Shown: one piece after another, positions 18,008 through 27,169 of the stretch
How the letters are laid out: each line of letters opens with the position of its first letter
How positions within the stretch are numbered: the stretch's first letter is position 1
Source of the DNA: Devosia sp. Root685
GTDB lineage: Bacteria; Pseudomonadota; Alphaproteobacteria; Rhizobiales; Devosiaceae
Assembly (NCBI RefSeq): GCF_001427875.1
Contig: NZ_LMHK01000004.1
Span: 309,903-373,902 of the forward strand
Direction: 5' to 3'
DNA: 64,000 nt
Notes under the pieces: model-generated
The model's input: only the letters and a program-made list of their open reading frames with translations
Database searches by the model: none
Told to the model about the DNA's origin: nothing
Translations under genes and position numbers: made by a program

Positions 18008-18883
18008 TTAATTATGCTGGCCGGTCAGTTTCAGGCACAGCGCATCCAACTGCTCCAGCGTCTTGTAGCGGATTTCCACCCGCCCTCCGCGCTCCGAATG
18101 GCTCAGCGCCACCGATAGTCCCAAAACATCCGACAAACGGCGTTCCAATGCCACGGTATCCGCATCGCGCACCGGCTCGCTTACCGGCATTTTCCGCGCC
18201 GGCGCCTCGCGCTGCTGGCTCAAAGCCTCCGCTTCGCGTACCGACAGCCCCTTATCGACAATCTGCCGCGCCAGACCCGACGGATCATCGACCGTGATCA
18301 GCGTACGCGCATGCCCGGCCGTCAATGTGCCACTGGACACCATACCGCGCACATCTTCCGGCAATTTCAGCAGGCGCAGCGTATTGGCTACATGCGACCG
18401 GCTCTTGCCGATCACCTGTGCCAGGTCCTGCTGCGTATAATCGAATTGTTCGATCAGCTGGCCATAACCCATGGCTTCTTCCAGCGCATTGAGATCGGCA
18501 CGCTGCACGTTTTCGATGATGGCGAGCTCAAGCGCTTCCTTGTCATCGACCTCGCGGACGATAACCGGAACGTCATGCAAACCGGCCTTCTGCGCCGCGC
18601 GCCAACGCCGTTCGCCGGCAATCAGCTCGAAAATATTCGGATCATCCGTCGGCCGCACCAAGAGCGGCGACATCACACCCTTTTCGCGAATCGAGTTGGT
18701 CAACTCTTCCAGCTGATCGGGATCAAAAGTCCGCCGCGGATTGGCGCGGTTGGCGATGATGAAATCGACCGGCAGACGCTTGCCGCCCGATCCGGTGTCG
18801 GTCACACGCGCCGCTTCCAAAGAAGCCATATCGCCGATCAGCGCTGCCAGACCCCGGCCAAGTCGTGTGGGTTTGTCGTTCAT
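18008..18883 (-). CDS. parB: Chromosome-partitioning protein ParB
   Basis: 291 residues. ParB loads at parS and slides as a CTP-dependent clamp. The N-terminal GRGLAALIGDM is the ParA-stimulating peptide region. The CTP-binding patch is ELIAGERRWRAAQKAG (GERR box), followed by the helix-turn-helix (DLAQVIGKSRSHVANTLRLLKLP) and SGTLTAGHARTLI. The C-terminal dimer domain follows a linker. ParB's own likely targets lie close by, the best inside rsmG. It starts 10 bases downstream of parA. Confidence 0.97.
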   Translation of the reverse strand: MNDKPTRLGRGLAALIGDMASLEAARVTDTGSGGKRLPVDFIIANRANPRRTFDPDQLEELTNSIREKGVMSPLLVRPTDDPNIFELIAGERRWRAAQKAGLHDVPVIVREVDDKEALELAIIENVQRADLNALEEAMGYGQLIEQFDYTQQDLAQVIGKSRSHVANTLRLLKLPEDVRGMVSSGTLTAGHARTLITVDDPSGLARQIVDKGLSVREAEALSQQREAPARKMPVSEPVRDADTVALERRLSDVLGLSVALSHSERGGRVEIRYKTLEQLDALCLKLTGQHN

Positions 18884-18893
18884 CTCGGGGCTC

Positions 18894-19694
18894 CTAAGCT
18901 GCGACCAGCCGCCGCTCGCGGCGGATGACTTCGGTGGCGAGGCGCAAATAGGCCTGGCTGCCCGCGCATTTCAAATCATAAAGCAAAGCCGGCTTGCCAT
19001 AGGACGGCGCTTCCGACAGCCGCACATTGCGCGGGATGACCGTATCATAGACCAGATCGCCCATTTCGCTCCGCACGTCCGCCAAAACCTGCTCCGACAG
19101 ATTATTGCGCTTGTCGAACATGGTCATCACCACGCCCTGGATCGACAGGCGCGGATTAAGCGTCGATCGAATCTGCTCGATGGTCTGCAAAAGCTGGCTA
19201 AGGCCTTCCAGCGCAAAGAATTCACATTGCAGCGGCACCAGCACGGCATCGGCCGCGACCAGTGAATTGACCGTAAGCAGGTTCAACGACGGCGGACAGT
19301 CGATGAGAATATAGCTGACCGGCTGATCATTGATTCGCAGGTCCGACAGCTGTTTAAAGGCATCGCGCAGCTTGAAGGCGCGATCCGCCTGCCCCGCAAT
19401 CGTCAGTTCGACACCGAGCAGGTCCATGGTCGATGGAATAATCGCAACATTCGGCACGCTCGTCATAATCGCCGCCTGCGCCACGCTGGCTTCGCCCACC
19501 AGGACGTCATAGGACGATACTTCGCGATTATCGCGCGAAATGCCCAGACCCGTCGAGGCATTGCCCTGCGGGTCGAGATCGACAATCAGCACACGCTCGC
19601 CAATGGCGGCCAGCGCCGTTGCCAGATTGATCGCAGTGGTCGTCTTGCCGACGCCACCCTTCTGATTTGCCAGGGTCAGGATACGGGGTGCCAA
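18894..19694 (-). CDS. parA: Chromosome-partitioning ATPase ParA
   Basis: 266 residues. ParA forms the nucleoid-bound gradient that pulls ParB-parS complexes. The deviant Walker A KGGVGKTTTAINLATAL is at about residues 11-27. DLDPQGNASTGLG and LIDCPPSLNLLTVNSLVAAD (Walker B area) follow, and the C-terminus carries DNA-contact arginines (RRERRLVAA). It stands in the usual mnmG-rsmG-parA-parB order, 22 bases after rsmG. Confidence 0.97.
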   Translation of the reverse strand: MAPRILTLANQKGGVGKTTTAINLATALAAIGERVLIVDLDPQGNASTGLGISRDNREVSSYDVLVGEASVAQAAIMTSVPNVAIIPSTMDLLGVELTIAGQADRAFKLRDAFKQLSDLRINDQPVSYILIDCPPSLNLLTVNSLVAADAVLVPLQCEFFALEGLSQLLQTIEQIRSTLNPRLSIQGVVMTMFDKRNNLSEQVLADVRSEMGDLVYDTVIPRNVRLSEAPSYGKPALLYDLKCAGSQAYLRLATEVIRRERRLVAA

Positions 19695-19716
19695 GAGCAG
19701 GCCTCCAGTTGTGCCG

Positions 19717-20367
19717 CTAAGACACTGATTTTCTTTTGAGATTCGTGATCGTCAGGATCACGCCACCCGGATCAGTGTCACTCTTGTTTACTACCACGTC
19801 ATAGTGCCAATGCGCACTCGAATCGTTAAGTTCATCAACATGTTCCCGCCCTTTATGGAGGATCGCCCTTGTTTTCCTTACGAAAAATGGCTCCATCCAA
19901 TCGCAAAGAAGGGGCAAGGCAGTGAGAGCGCGGGAAGTGATCACGTCCGGTTCTGGTGTTTCACGTGAATCAATTTCATCACTACGACGTCCGATAACCG
20001 TCACATTGAGATTCAACTCTCGCGCCACCGTCCGCAAAAAGCTGACCTTCCGCGCCGTCGGCTCGACCAGCACGAAATGACGGTCAAGGCCTTTGCTCGC
20101 GATCGCCAAAGGCAAAGCTGGAAAGCCGCCGCCACTACCCAGGTCCATAAACACGCGGTCTCTCTCGGTTAGCAGCGGTAATACCTGCAGGCTGTCTGCA
20201 AAGTGCCGCTCCCAAACAGAGCCCAACGTTTCACGTGAAACAAGATTCTGCACCGCCTGCCATTTCTTCAGCAGCGCAGCATAGGATTCCAGGTCGCGAC
20301 CCACCGCGTCTATCGGTCGGCCAAAGTGCTTCGCATAAGGCGCGATTGCCTCAACCCCCCCCATCAA
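19717..20367 (-). CDS. rsmG: 16S rRNA (guanine527-N7)-methyltransferase RsmG
   Basis: 216 residues. RsmG (GidB) methylates G527 of 16S rRNA. The SAM-binding motif [17 protein letters not shown] is clear, as are [25 protein letters not shown] and [18 protein letters not shown]. It overlaps mnmG by four bases. Two parS-like sites, one a perfect palindrome, are written into its coding sequence: the SRET codons at about residue 45 are encoded by the parS core itself. The start is an ATG at 20367. Confidence 0.96.
   Translation of the reverse strand: MMGGVEAIAPYAKHFGRPIDAVGRDLESYAALLKKWQAVQNLVSRETLGSVWERHFADSLQVLPLLTERDRVFMDLGSGGGFPALPLAIASKGLDRHFVLVEPTARKVSFLRTVARELNLNVTVIGRRSDEIDSRETPEPDVITSRALTALPLLCDWMEPFFVRKTRAILHKGREHVDELNDSSAHWHYDVVVNKSDTDPGGVILTITNLKRKSVS
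19958..19971. other. parS: parS-like site (GTTTCACGTGAATC) inside rsmG
   Basis: One mismatch from the perfect site, within the rsmG coding sequence. Confidence 0.65.
20228..20241. other. parS: Perfect parS site inside rsmG
   Basis: GTTTCACGTGAAAC is a perfect 14-base palindrome and the exact alphaproteobacterial/Bacillus core parS. It lies in rsmG, about 0.5 kb upstream of parA, and is the only perfect copy I found in the window. Confidence 0.9.
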
Positions 20368-22226
20368 CCGGCTTTCCGCAGATCGTCGCGGCGAATGACT
20401 GCCAGCAATAGCGTGATAGCGGCGGGGGTCATCCCATCCATGGCTTGCGCCTGGGCAATGGTCTGCGGCCTGAACTGCGTCAATTTCTGCCGAAGTTCAA
20501 TCGAGAGCCCCGGAATCCCTTGATAATCGAGTTCATCCGGGATTTGCCGCTGTTCATCGCGCCGCATGCTTTCAATATCGGCCTGCTGCCGATCAAGATA
20601 GACGGCGTATTGCGCATCGATGCCAAGCTGCTCGCGCACGGCTTCCGGGATTTCGGCCAAGTCCGGCCACAGCTTCACAACGTCATCCCAACCAAGGTCC
20701 GGATAGGACAAAATCTCGAACGCAGAGCGGCGCTTGCCATCCTCGTTGATGGGGATACCAGCCTTGCGCGCCTCGCTTGGCGAAGCCATCGCGGCATGAA
20801 GCCGCTTTCGACCATCGGTGAGAGCAACCAGCTTTGCCGAGAACAGCTCGCGCCGCTCTTCGCCCACCAAGCCCCTCTCGACGCCCTGTGGCGTCAGTCG
20901 CTGATCGGCATTATCCGCCCGCAAATGCAGCCGGAATTCAGCGCGCGAGGTGAACATCCGATAGGGTTCCGAAACGCCACGCGTGACCAGATCATCGATC
21001 ATCACACCAAGATAGCTTTCGGTGCGCGACAGAGTCATCGGCTCCTGCCCGCTCGCTGCCAGGGCGGCATTAGCGCCGGCCAGTAAACCCTGAGCGCCCG
21101 CCTCCTCGTATCCGGTCGTGCCATTAATCTGCCCCGCCAGATATAGCCCCGGCTGGCGCTTCACTTCCAGCGTCGGCCGCAGTTCGCGCGGATCCACATA
21201 GTCGTATTCAATCGCATAGCCCGGCCGGATGATTTTTACGTTTTCAAGGCCCGGCATGGAGCGCAAAAACGCGTCCTGCACGTCCTCCGGCAGCGATGTG
21301 GAGAGACCGTTGGGATAGACCGTCTGCTCCTCAAGTCCTTCAGGCTCAAGAAAAATCTGGTGGCTATCACGATCGGCAAAGCGAACGACCTTGTCCTCAA
21401 TGGAGGGGCAATAGCGCGGCCCACGCGATTGAATGCGCCCGGAATACATCGCCGAACGATGGAGATTATCCTGGATGATCCTATGCGTTTCCGCCGTTGT
21501 CCGCGTGATATGGCAGGACACCTGCTGGGTGGTGATCGCTTTGGTCAGCGCCGAGAATGCTTCCGGCGGATTGTCCCCTGGCTGCTCTTCCAGCACCGCG
21601 TAATTGATGGAATGCTTGTCGAGGCGCGCCGGGGTACCCGTCTTCAGACGCCCCAGTTGCAGACCAAGATTTTCAAGTCGCGTCGATAGACCCAGTACGG
21701 GCTTTTCGCCAACCCGCCCGGCTGGTACCGTCTCCTCGCCGCGGTGAATGAGCCCGCGCAGGAAGGTGCCCGTCGTCAGCACCACCGCCCTGGTGGAAAA
21801 GTGCCGTCCATCGAGCAGCACGACCCCGGAGATAGCACCATCCGTTACAACGAGATCGTCCACCTCTCCCTCGATGACATCGAGGTTCGCCTGCGCCAAA
21901 ACGGCGGCCTGCATGGCATTGCGATAGAGTTTTCTGTCCGCCTGAGCCCGTGGTCCCCGCACAGCTGGGCCCTTTCGGCGATTGAGCACACGGAACTGGA
22001 TGCCGGCTTCATCGGCAACGCGACCCATCAATCCATCAAGCGCATCGATCTCGCGCACGAGATGGCCTTTGCCCAAGCCACCAATCGCCGGATTGCAGCT
22101 CATTTCGCCGATCGTGGCGAAGCGATGCGTAATGAGCGCCGTAGGCACACCGAGCCGTGCGGAAGCCGCCGCGGCCTCACAGCCGGCGTGACCACCCCCA
22201 ACGATGATGACAGCATAGTCAGTCAT
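20364..22226 (-). CDS. mnmG: tRNA uridine 5-carboxymethylaminomethyl modification enzyme MnmG
   Basis: 620 residues. MnmG (GidA) works with MnmE to modify U34 of tRNAs, using FAD and NADH. The FAD-binding [17 protein letters not shown], the [24 protein letters not shown] signature (in parts), [13 protein letters not shown], the [17 protein letters not shown] box and the C-terminal helical domain are present. I prefer the ATG at 22226 ([12 protein letters not shown]); one at 22256 would add ten residues. rsmG overlaps its stop by four bases. Two parS-like sites lie in the upstream gap to mnmE. Confidence 0.97.
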   Translation of the reverse strand: MTDYAVIIVGGGHAGCEAAAASARLGVPTALITHRFATIGEMSCNPAIGGLGKGHLVREIDALDGLMGRVADEAGIQFRVLNRRKGPAVRGPRAQADRKLYRNAMQAAVLAQANLDVIEGEVDDLVVTDGAISGVVLLDGRHFSTRAVVLTTGTFLRGLIHRGEETVPAGRVGEKPVLGLSTRLENLGLQLGRLKTGTPARLDKHSINYAVLEEQPGDNPPEAFSALTKAITTQQVSCHITRTTAETHRIIQDNLHRSAMYSGRIQSRGPRYCPSIEDKVVRFADRDSHQIFLEPEGLEEQTVYPNGLSTSLPEDVQDAFLRSMPGLENVKIIRPGYAIEYDYVDPRELRPTLEVKRQPGLYLAGQINGTTGYEEAGAQGLLAGANAALAASGQEPMTLSRTESYLGVMIDDLVTRGVSEPYRMFTSRAEFRLHLRADNADQRLTPQGVERGLVGEERRELFSAKLVALTDGRKRLHAAMASPSEARKAGIPINEDGKRRSAFEILSYPDLGWDDVVKLWPDLAEIPEAVREQLGIDAQYAVYLDRQQADIESMRRDEQRQIPDELDYQGIPGLSIELRQKLTQFRPQTIAQAQAMDGMTPAAITLLLAVIRRDDLRKAG

Positions 22227-22345
22227 GGAAATTTCCCTGAACGGCATTTTTGGCACGCGCTAGGTTCGCGCGGCGCAAAGCGTACCTTCAATGATGTTTG
22301 TAGGGTTCATACAGCGTCTTGCGGCCTAAGAAAACCACTAGCTGT

Positions 22346-22359
22346 GTTTCACGTGAATC
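22346..22359. other. parS: parS-like site (GTTTCACGTGAATC), mnmE-mnmG gap
   Basis: One mismatch from the perfect site, in the intergenic region between mnmE and mnmG. Confidence 0.65.
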
Positions 22360-22392
22360 ACGGGTGGTGTTCCGGACCACCAGAAACCCAAT

Positions 22393-22406
22393 GTTTCACG
22401 TGAATC
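22393..22406. other. parS: parS-like site (GTTTCACGTGAATC) at the mnmE stop
   Basis: It has the same one-base variant as the site 47 bases to its left and overlaps the last two bases of the mnmE stop codon. Confidence 0.65.
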
Positions 22407-23697
22407 ATTTGCCGATGCAAAAGCTGGAAAAGAGCCGATCGAGCACCTGTTCCGCATCCACCCGGCCAATCATGCGCTCAAGCGCGAGCGAGGCGTGTCT
22501 CAGAGCCTCGGCCGCCAGTTCCCAATTGCTGAGATAGACCTGGGCCTCATTGATGGCCCCAATGGTCTGATTTAGCCCGAGTCGATCCCGCTCGTGACTG
22601 ATGAGAGAGGGTTCACCACCGGACAGCGTCTCACCGACAGCGCGGAGACGCTCGATCAGCCCCTCTATCCCTGCCCCGGTTGTGGTTGAGATTTGCAGGT
22701 CTTGACCCCCAACGGGGGACAGATCCGATTTTGTGGCAACCCTGATCACATGAGCCTGAGTCTGCGGCTGAAGCGCCGCTTCGGTGTCGGGTGCTTCAAG
22801 CCAAAGCAGGATATCGGCGCCCTGAATGGCGCGTTCCGCCCGCCGAATACCCTCGGCTTCCGCGCGGCTATCGGTGTCGCGAAGACCGGCAAGATCAAGG
22901 AGAATAAACAGCTGACCGCCAATATCGAGCGGCACTTCGCGCACGTCGCGCGTCGTCCCGGCCTCGTCGGAAACAATAGCGATATCAGATTTAGATAGGG
23001 CGTTGATCAGGCTCGATTTCCCGGCATTAGGCGCCCCAGCCAGCGCCACCCGAACCCCTTCGCGCACGATGCGGCCGCTGTTTATGCTGGCCAAAGCGCC
23101 CTCAAGCGAGGTTTTCAGGTCGGCTAGTTCGGTAGAAAATCCTGCAGGCAGTTCGTCGGCGACATCGCCTTCATCGGAAAAATCGAGCCGCGCTTCGATC
23201 TCCGCCCGGAGGTCGAGCAGCACATTGCGCCAGGTTTCAACCTTTTTCGTCAATCTTCCGTCGTAGCGGGCCAAGGCCTGTTGCCGCTGCTTTTCGGTTT
23301 CCGCAATAAGAAGATCGCCAAGGCCTTCGACGGCAATCAGATCGAGTTTGCCATTTTCAAAGGCTCGTCGGGTAAACTCCCCCGGTCCGGCGAGACGAAT
23401 GCCAAAACCAAGTAGGCTACGAAGGATTGCCTTGACCCCCGCAGGTGACCCGTGGACGTGAAATTCCGCGCAGTCTTCACCGGTAAAACTGGCAGGCCCG
23501 GGGAACCAGGCGACAAGGCCCTGGTCGAGCTGGGTATCGGCGCCAATCCGCCGCAACGCCATGGTCCGGGGCGCGGGCAAAGGCCCCGCCAAGGACAAGA
23601 ACGCCTCCCGGGCTTTTGGGCCCGAAAGGCGGATAACCGCAACGCCGGAGGGAAGAGCGCCCGAAGAGAGCGCCATGATCGTATCGCCGGCGAGCAT
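22405..23697 (-). CDS. mnmE: tRNA modification GTPase MnmE
   Basis: 430 residues. It is MnmG's partner in U34 modification. The N-terminal folate-binding domain starts DTIMALSSGALPSGVAVIRLSG. The G domain has the P-loop GAPNAGKSSLINAL, GTTRD in switch I and DLAGLRD in G3. G4, usually NKxD, reads TKSD (VIRVATKSDL), a variant seen in some alphaproteobacteria. The C-terminal FCIGK box holds the functional Cys. It starts 11 bases downstream of rho, so the two are probably co-transcribed. Confidence 0.96.
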   Translation of the reverse strand: MLAGDTIMALSSGALPSGVAVIRLSGPKAREAFLSLAGPLPAPRTMALRRIGADTQLDQGLVAWFPGPASFTGEDCAEFHVHGSPAGVKAILRSLLGFGIRLAGPGEFTRRAFENGKLDLIAVEGLGDLLIAETEKQRQQALARYDGRLTKKVETWRNVLLDLRAEIEARLDFSDEGDVADELPAGFSTELADLKTSLEGALASINSGRIVREGVRVALAGAPNAGKSSLINALSKSDIAIVSDEAGTTRDVREVPLDIGGQLFILLDLAGLRDTDSRAEAEGIRRAERAIQGADILLWLEAPDTEAALQPQTQAHVIRVATKSDLSPVGGQDLQISTTTGAGIEGLIERLRAVGETLSGGEPSLISHERDRLGLNQTIGAINEAQVYLSNWELAAEALRHASLALERMIGRVDAEQVLDRLFSSFCIGK

Positions 23698-23708
23698 TTG
23701 TTGTTCGA

Positions 23709-24974
23709 TCAGGTGTTCATCGAATCGAAGAAATCCGAATTGGTCTTGGTCTGGCGGACCTTGTCCATGAGGAATTCCATCGCGTCGATCGTGCCCATCG
23801 GATTAAGAATACGACGCAGCACATACATCTTCTTGAGAATGTCGGGTTCAATAAGAAGCTCTTCCTTGCGCGTGCCCGACTTGGTGATGTCGAGCGCGGG
23901 GAAGATGCGCTTGTCGGCAACCTTGCGATCAAGGATGATTTCCGAGTTACCGGTGCCCTTGAATTCTTCAAAGATCACTTCGTCCATGCGCGAACCGGTA
24001 TCGATCAGCGCCGTCGAAATGATCGTCAGCGAACCACCGTCTTCGATGTTACGCGCCGCACCAAAGAAGCGTTTTGGCCGCTGCAAGGCATTGGCATCGA
24101 CACCGCCCGTAAGAACCTTGCCCGAGCTTGGAACAACCGTGTTGTAGGCGCGGCCGAGACGCGTGATGGAATCAAGGAGAATGACGACGTCGCGCTTGTG
24201 CTCGACGAGGCGCTTGGCCTTTTCGATCACCATTTCGGCGACCTGAACGTGGCGCGATGCCGGTTCGTCAAAGGTGGATGAAATGACTTCGCCACGCACA
24301 GAGCGCTGCATGTCCGTCACTTCTTCGGGACGTTCGTCAATAAGAAGAACAATGAGGTAGCATTCCGGATGATTGGTGGCGATGGATTGTGCAATATTTT
24401 GCAACAATACCGTCTTACCAGTACGCGGAGGAGCAACAATAAGAGCGCGCTGACCCTTGCCGAGCGGCGCCACGAGATCGAGAAGCCGGGCCGAACGATC
24501 CTTCAAAGTCGGATCGGGCATCTCCATGCGGAGCCGTTCTTCGGGATAGAGCGGGGTGAGATTGTCGAAATTGACCTTGTGGCGAATGGCCTCTGGGTCT
24601 TCAAAATTGATCGTGCTGACTTTAAGCAGCGCAAAATAGCGCTCGCCTTCCTTGGGAGAGCGAATTTCGCCCTCGACCGTGTCGCCCGTACGAAGGCCGA
24701 AGCGGCGAATCTGGCTGGGGCTGACATAGATATCGTCGGGGCCCGGAAGGTAGTTTGCGTCAGGAGAGCGGAGGAAGCCAAAGCCATCTGGCAGGACCTC
24801 GACCACGCCCTCACCGACGATGTCGATGTCCTGCGAAGCCAATTCCTTGAGAATGGCGAACATCAACTCCTGCTTGCGCATGGTCGAAGCATTCTCGACT
24901 TCGAGTTCTTCGGCGAACGCCAGCAATTCGGCCGGGGATTTGGCCTTCAGCTCACTGAGCTTGATATTCTGCAT
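23709..24974 (-). CDS. rho: Transcription termination factor Rho
   Basis: 421 residues. Rho is the hexameric RNA helicase that ends transcription. The N-terminal helical domain begins [18 protein letters not shown]. The RNA-binding cold-shock-like domain has [35 protein letters not shown]. Walker A is [15 protein letters not shown], and the Q and R loops include [18 protein letters not shown]. An upstream ATG at 25034 would add 20 atypical residues, so the start at 24974 is chosen. The long leader (about 290 bases) could host autoregulation. Confidence 0.97.
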   Translation of the reverse strand: MQNIKLSELKAKSPAELLAFAEELEVENASTMRKQELMFAILKELASQDIDIVGEGVVEVLPDGFGFLRSPDANYLPGPDDIYVSPSQIRRFGLRTGDTVEGEIRSPKEGERYFALLKVSTINFEDPEAIRHKVNFDNLTPLYPEERLRMEMPDPTLKDRSARLLDLVAPLGKGQRALIVAPPRTGKTVLLQNIAQSIATNHPECYLIVLLIDERPEEVTDMQRSVRGEVISSTFDEPASRHVQVAEMVIEKAKRLVEHKRDVVILLDSITRLGRAYNTVVPSSGKVLTGGVDANALQRPKRFFGAARNIEDGGSLTIISTALIDTGSRMDEVIFEEFKGTGNSEIILDRKVADKRIFPALDITKSGTRKEELLIEPDILKKMYVLRRILNPMGTIDAMEFLMDKVRQTKTNSDFFDSMNT

Positions 24975-25144
24975 GGATGCGATGGACCCTTGGGGTAAAT
25001 CGTAGAGGAGGGATTGTATTTTTGGGGAATGCACCGCGCAGCGCCGGAATCGGCCGCGCCTGAGGAAGGATGCTTGATGGCCTCATTTAGCGCGATCATT
25101 GCGCCGTTTCAAGATGGAACAGGAACGCAATGACGATTTCGCCG

Positions 25145-25158
25145 GATTCACGTGAAAC
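25145..25158. other. parS: parS-like site (GATTCACGTGAAAC), rho leader
   Basis: One mismatch from perfect, in the rho-hemJ gap. It is the mirror image of the variant found near mnmE. Confidence 0.65.
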
Positions 25159-25181
25159 TTCGAGGCGTTCCGCAAAGCGGA

Positions 25182-25205
25182 TGAAAGGCTCCGGTGGAGC
25201 CTTTC
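25182..25205 (-). terminator. Terminator downstream of hemJ
   Basis: AAAGGCTCC-GGT-GGAGCCTTT forms a nine-base-pair stem with short T runs on both sides, about 60 bases after the hemJ stop in the direction of hemJ transcription. Confidence 0.6.
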
Positions 25206-25262
25206 AAGCTGAGAAGGCCATGAGCGCTATGCGCGAATGGCCCAGCCCACGATAGCCCCACC

Positions 25263-25688
25263 CTAAAACGGCTTCACAATCACCATGATGACAATGCCGA
25301 TCATCAGCACCGTCGGCACTTCATTGATGATCCGAAAGTACTTTTGCTCTTTGACATTCTCGTCACGGGCAAAGCGTTTCTGGTGCCCTGCCAGAATGCC
25401 GTGCACGCCGCTCATCCCAAGCACCATGGCCGCCTTGGCCCAGGGCCAGCCCGAACCCCAATCGACGCCGCCGAGATGGAGCACGGTCAGCCCAAAAATC
25501 CAGGTCGCGATCATCGCAGGGTTGATGATCCCCTTGAGAAGCCGCCGCTCCATAATTTTAAAGGTTTCGGACTGCACCGAGCCGATTTCAGCCTTGGTGT
25601 GATAAACGAAAAGCCGCGGCAGATAGAGCATGCCGGCCATCCAGGCGATGACCGAAATGACATGCAGCGCCTTCACCCATTCATACAT
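25263..25688 (-). CDS. hemJ: Protoporphyrinogen oxidase HemJ
   Basis: 141 residues with four hydrophobic segments. HemJ oxidises protoporphyrinogen IX to protoporphyrin IX in the membrane and replaces HemG/HemY oxidases in most alphaproteobacteria. The conserved His10 lies in WVKALHVISVIAWMAGMLYLPRLFVYH, and the conserved Lys lies in RRLLKGIINPAM. The gene follows hemE by eight bases, giving a hemE-hemJ pair that faces away from the putative origin. Confidence 0.93.
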   Translation of the reverse strand: MYEWVKALHVISVIAWMAGMLYLPRLFVYHTKAEIGSVQSETFKIMERRLLKGIINPAMIATWIFGLTVLHLGGVDWGSGWPWAKAAMVLGMSGVHGILAGHQKRFARDENVKEQKYFRIINEVPTVLMIGIVIMVIVKPF

Positions 25689-25696
25689 TTTTGCAA

Positions 25697-26722
25697 CTAG
25701 CCCTTTTTCACCAGCTCGACGAGCCGCTCAACGTGTTCGATCGGGGTTTCGGGCACAATGCCGTGGCCGAGATTGAAAATATGCGGGCGCTTCGCAAACG
25801 CCGCCTTGATCTCGATCACTTGGCTTTCCATCGCCTTGCCACCGATCACCAGTCGCAGCGGATCGAGATTACCCTGCACCGGCAGGTTTTTTGGCAAAAA
25901 TTCATCAGCGAAGGAAAGCGGCGTCGCATAGTCGAGACCCAGCGCATTGACGCCGGTTTTTTCGGCATAGCGCCGCAAATTCCCGGCCGCGCCGCGTGGA
26001 AACCCGATGACAGGCGCATTGGGCACTTTTGCACGTACACCTTCGACAATGCGGCGATTGGGTGAAATTACCTGCGTTTCAAAAGCCGCATCGTCGAGAT
26101 TGAGCGCCCAGCTTTCAAAAAGCTGCACCACATCGGCACCCGCCTGCAGCTGCGCCACCAGATAATCGACGCTGGTCTCAACCAGCACATCCATCAGTTT
26201 GGCAAAGGCTTCGGGATGTTCGAGGGCAAAGCGTCGCGCCACCCATTGGTCGGGCGAACCCTGACCATTGATCATATAGGTCGCAACCGTCCAGGGAGAG
26301 CCACAGAACCCAATCAGCGTCTTTTCAGGAGCCAGTGCCGCTCGCAGCCGGCGCACGGTCTCCAGCACGGGCGCCAGATGATCCAAAGCCCCGCCGCGCT
26401 CAAGTCGATCTACATCTTTTGCCGCTAAGGGCTCGAGCCTTGGTCCTTCGCCCACTTCGAAGCGCACTTTTTGCCCGAGGGCATCGGGGATGACCAGAAT
26501 GTCGGAGAAGAGGATCGCGGCATCGAGATCGAACCGGCGAAGCGGCTGCAGCGTCACTTCCGTCGCCAGGTCTGGATTATAGCATAGGTCCAGAAAACTG
26601 CCGGCCTTGGCCCGGAGCGCGCGATATTCCGGGAGGTAGCGTCCGGCCTGTCGCATGATCCACATGGGCGGGGTGTCCTGGCGTTCTCCCAGCACTGTCG
26701 CGAGCAATCTTTTCTTGGTCAC
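25697..26722 (-). CDS. hemE: Uroporphyrinogen decarboxylase
   Basis: 341 residues from a GTG start. HemE removes four carboxyl groups from uroporphyrinogen III. The MWIMRQAGRYLPEYRALR signature is at about residues 21-38, with FSDILVIPDALGQ, GFCGSPWTVATYMI and the C-terminal NLGHGIVPETPIEHV also present. In Caulobacter and rhizobia, hemE borders the chromosome origin, and here too its upstream side is the gene-free region with origin signals. The hemE promoter must lie within or beside that region. Confidence 0.97.
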   Translation of the reverse strand: MTKKRLLATVLGERQDTPPMWIMRQAGRYLPEYRALRAKAGSFLDLCYNPDLATEVTLQPLRRFDLDAAILFSDILVIPDALGQKVRFEVGEGPRLEPLAAKDVDRLERGGALDHLAPVLETVRRLRAALAPEKTLIGFCGSPWTVATYMINGQGSPDQWVARRFALEHPEAFAKLMDVLVETSVDYLVAQLQAGADVVQLFESWALNLDDAAFETQVISPNRRIVEGVRAKVPNAPVIGFPRGAAGNLRRYAEKTGVNALGLDYATPLSFADEFLPKNLPVQGNLDPLRLVIGGKAMESQVIEIKAAFAKRPHIFNLGHGIVPETPIEHVERLVELVKKG

Positions 26723-26861
26723 CGAGCTTACCCTTTCGTCCCCTTCGAAAACCCAAAAGAGACTCTTAGTCTTCCTATCTTCTTCTTTATGGCGGTGTTT
26801 ATCCGCAATTCATGGCGCTCCACAATCTGGGCGCGCGGCGGCACTTGCGCGCAGCTCAACG

Positions 26862-26876
26862 TTAACGCTCTGTTAA
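26862..26876. promoter_or_regulatory. CtrA-type box 1 (TTAA-N7-TTAA)
   Basis: TTAACGCTCTGTTAA followed by C matches the full CtrA recognition pattern. In the putative origin it could block initiation or control hemE transcription. Confidence 0.65.
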
Positions 26877-26917
26877 CATCTGTGGCACGCACTGCTGGCC
26901 TTGCCCGTTAACGGAGT

Positions 26918-26932
26918 TTAAGAAGGCCTTAA
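26918..26932. promoter_or_regulatory. CtrA-type box 2 (TTAA-N7-TTAA)
   Basis: TTAAGAAGGCCTTAA followed by C is a second full box, 41 bases from the first. A third half-site at 26908-26911 stands six bases upstream. Confidence 0.65.
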
Positions 26933-27151
26933 CAGGGCCTTTCCCGAGTCAACGATTCGCTTTTGCCTGTGGACGAGGGGTGTGAAAAGCTCCTTCCCCG
27001 ATTTCAACTTATCCCCATAGATTCCCCCAGGCTCCCTCCGACACCCTCGGAAAGGAATTGTTAACTTTTTATCGAATAGGTCGAACAAGTTTCGCCTCTT
27101 GGCAAAGTTACGAGTCTTTCCCCCAGTTCGGCCTTGAGCTGGGGATGACAG

Positions 27152-27160
27152 TGTGGAAAA
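27152..27160 (-). promoter_or_regulatory. DnaA box (TTTTCCACA on the minus strand)
   Basis: Exact match to TTWTNCACA, nine bases before the maf start codon. It is the best DnaA box in the putative origin. Confidence 0.65.
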
Positions 27161-27169
27161 ACTGGTTCC

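Larger units (their letters stand above)
26723..27169. other. oriC: Putative chromosome replication origin (oriC)
   Basis: This 447-base region between hemE and maf has no convincing gene. It contains one exact TTWTNCACA match at 27152-27160 (minus), near-matches at 26799-26807 (TTATCCGCA), 27009-27017 (TTATCCCCA), 26968-26976 and 26981-26989 (both minus), two TTAA-N7-TTAA CtrA-type boxes and several single TTAAC half-sites. A pyrimidine-rich, AT-richer stretch at 26760-26800 could unwind. The hemE-adjacent place equals that of Caulobacter Cori and the rhizobial origin. Origin function is inferred from these signals. Confidence 0.75.
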
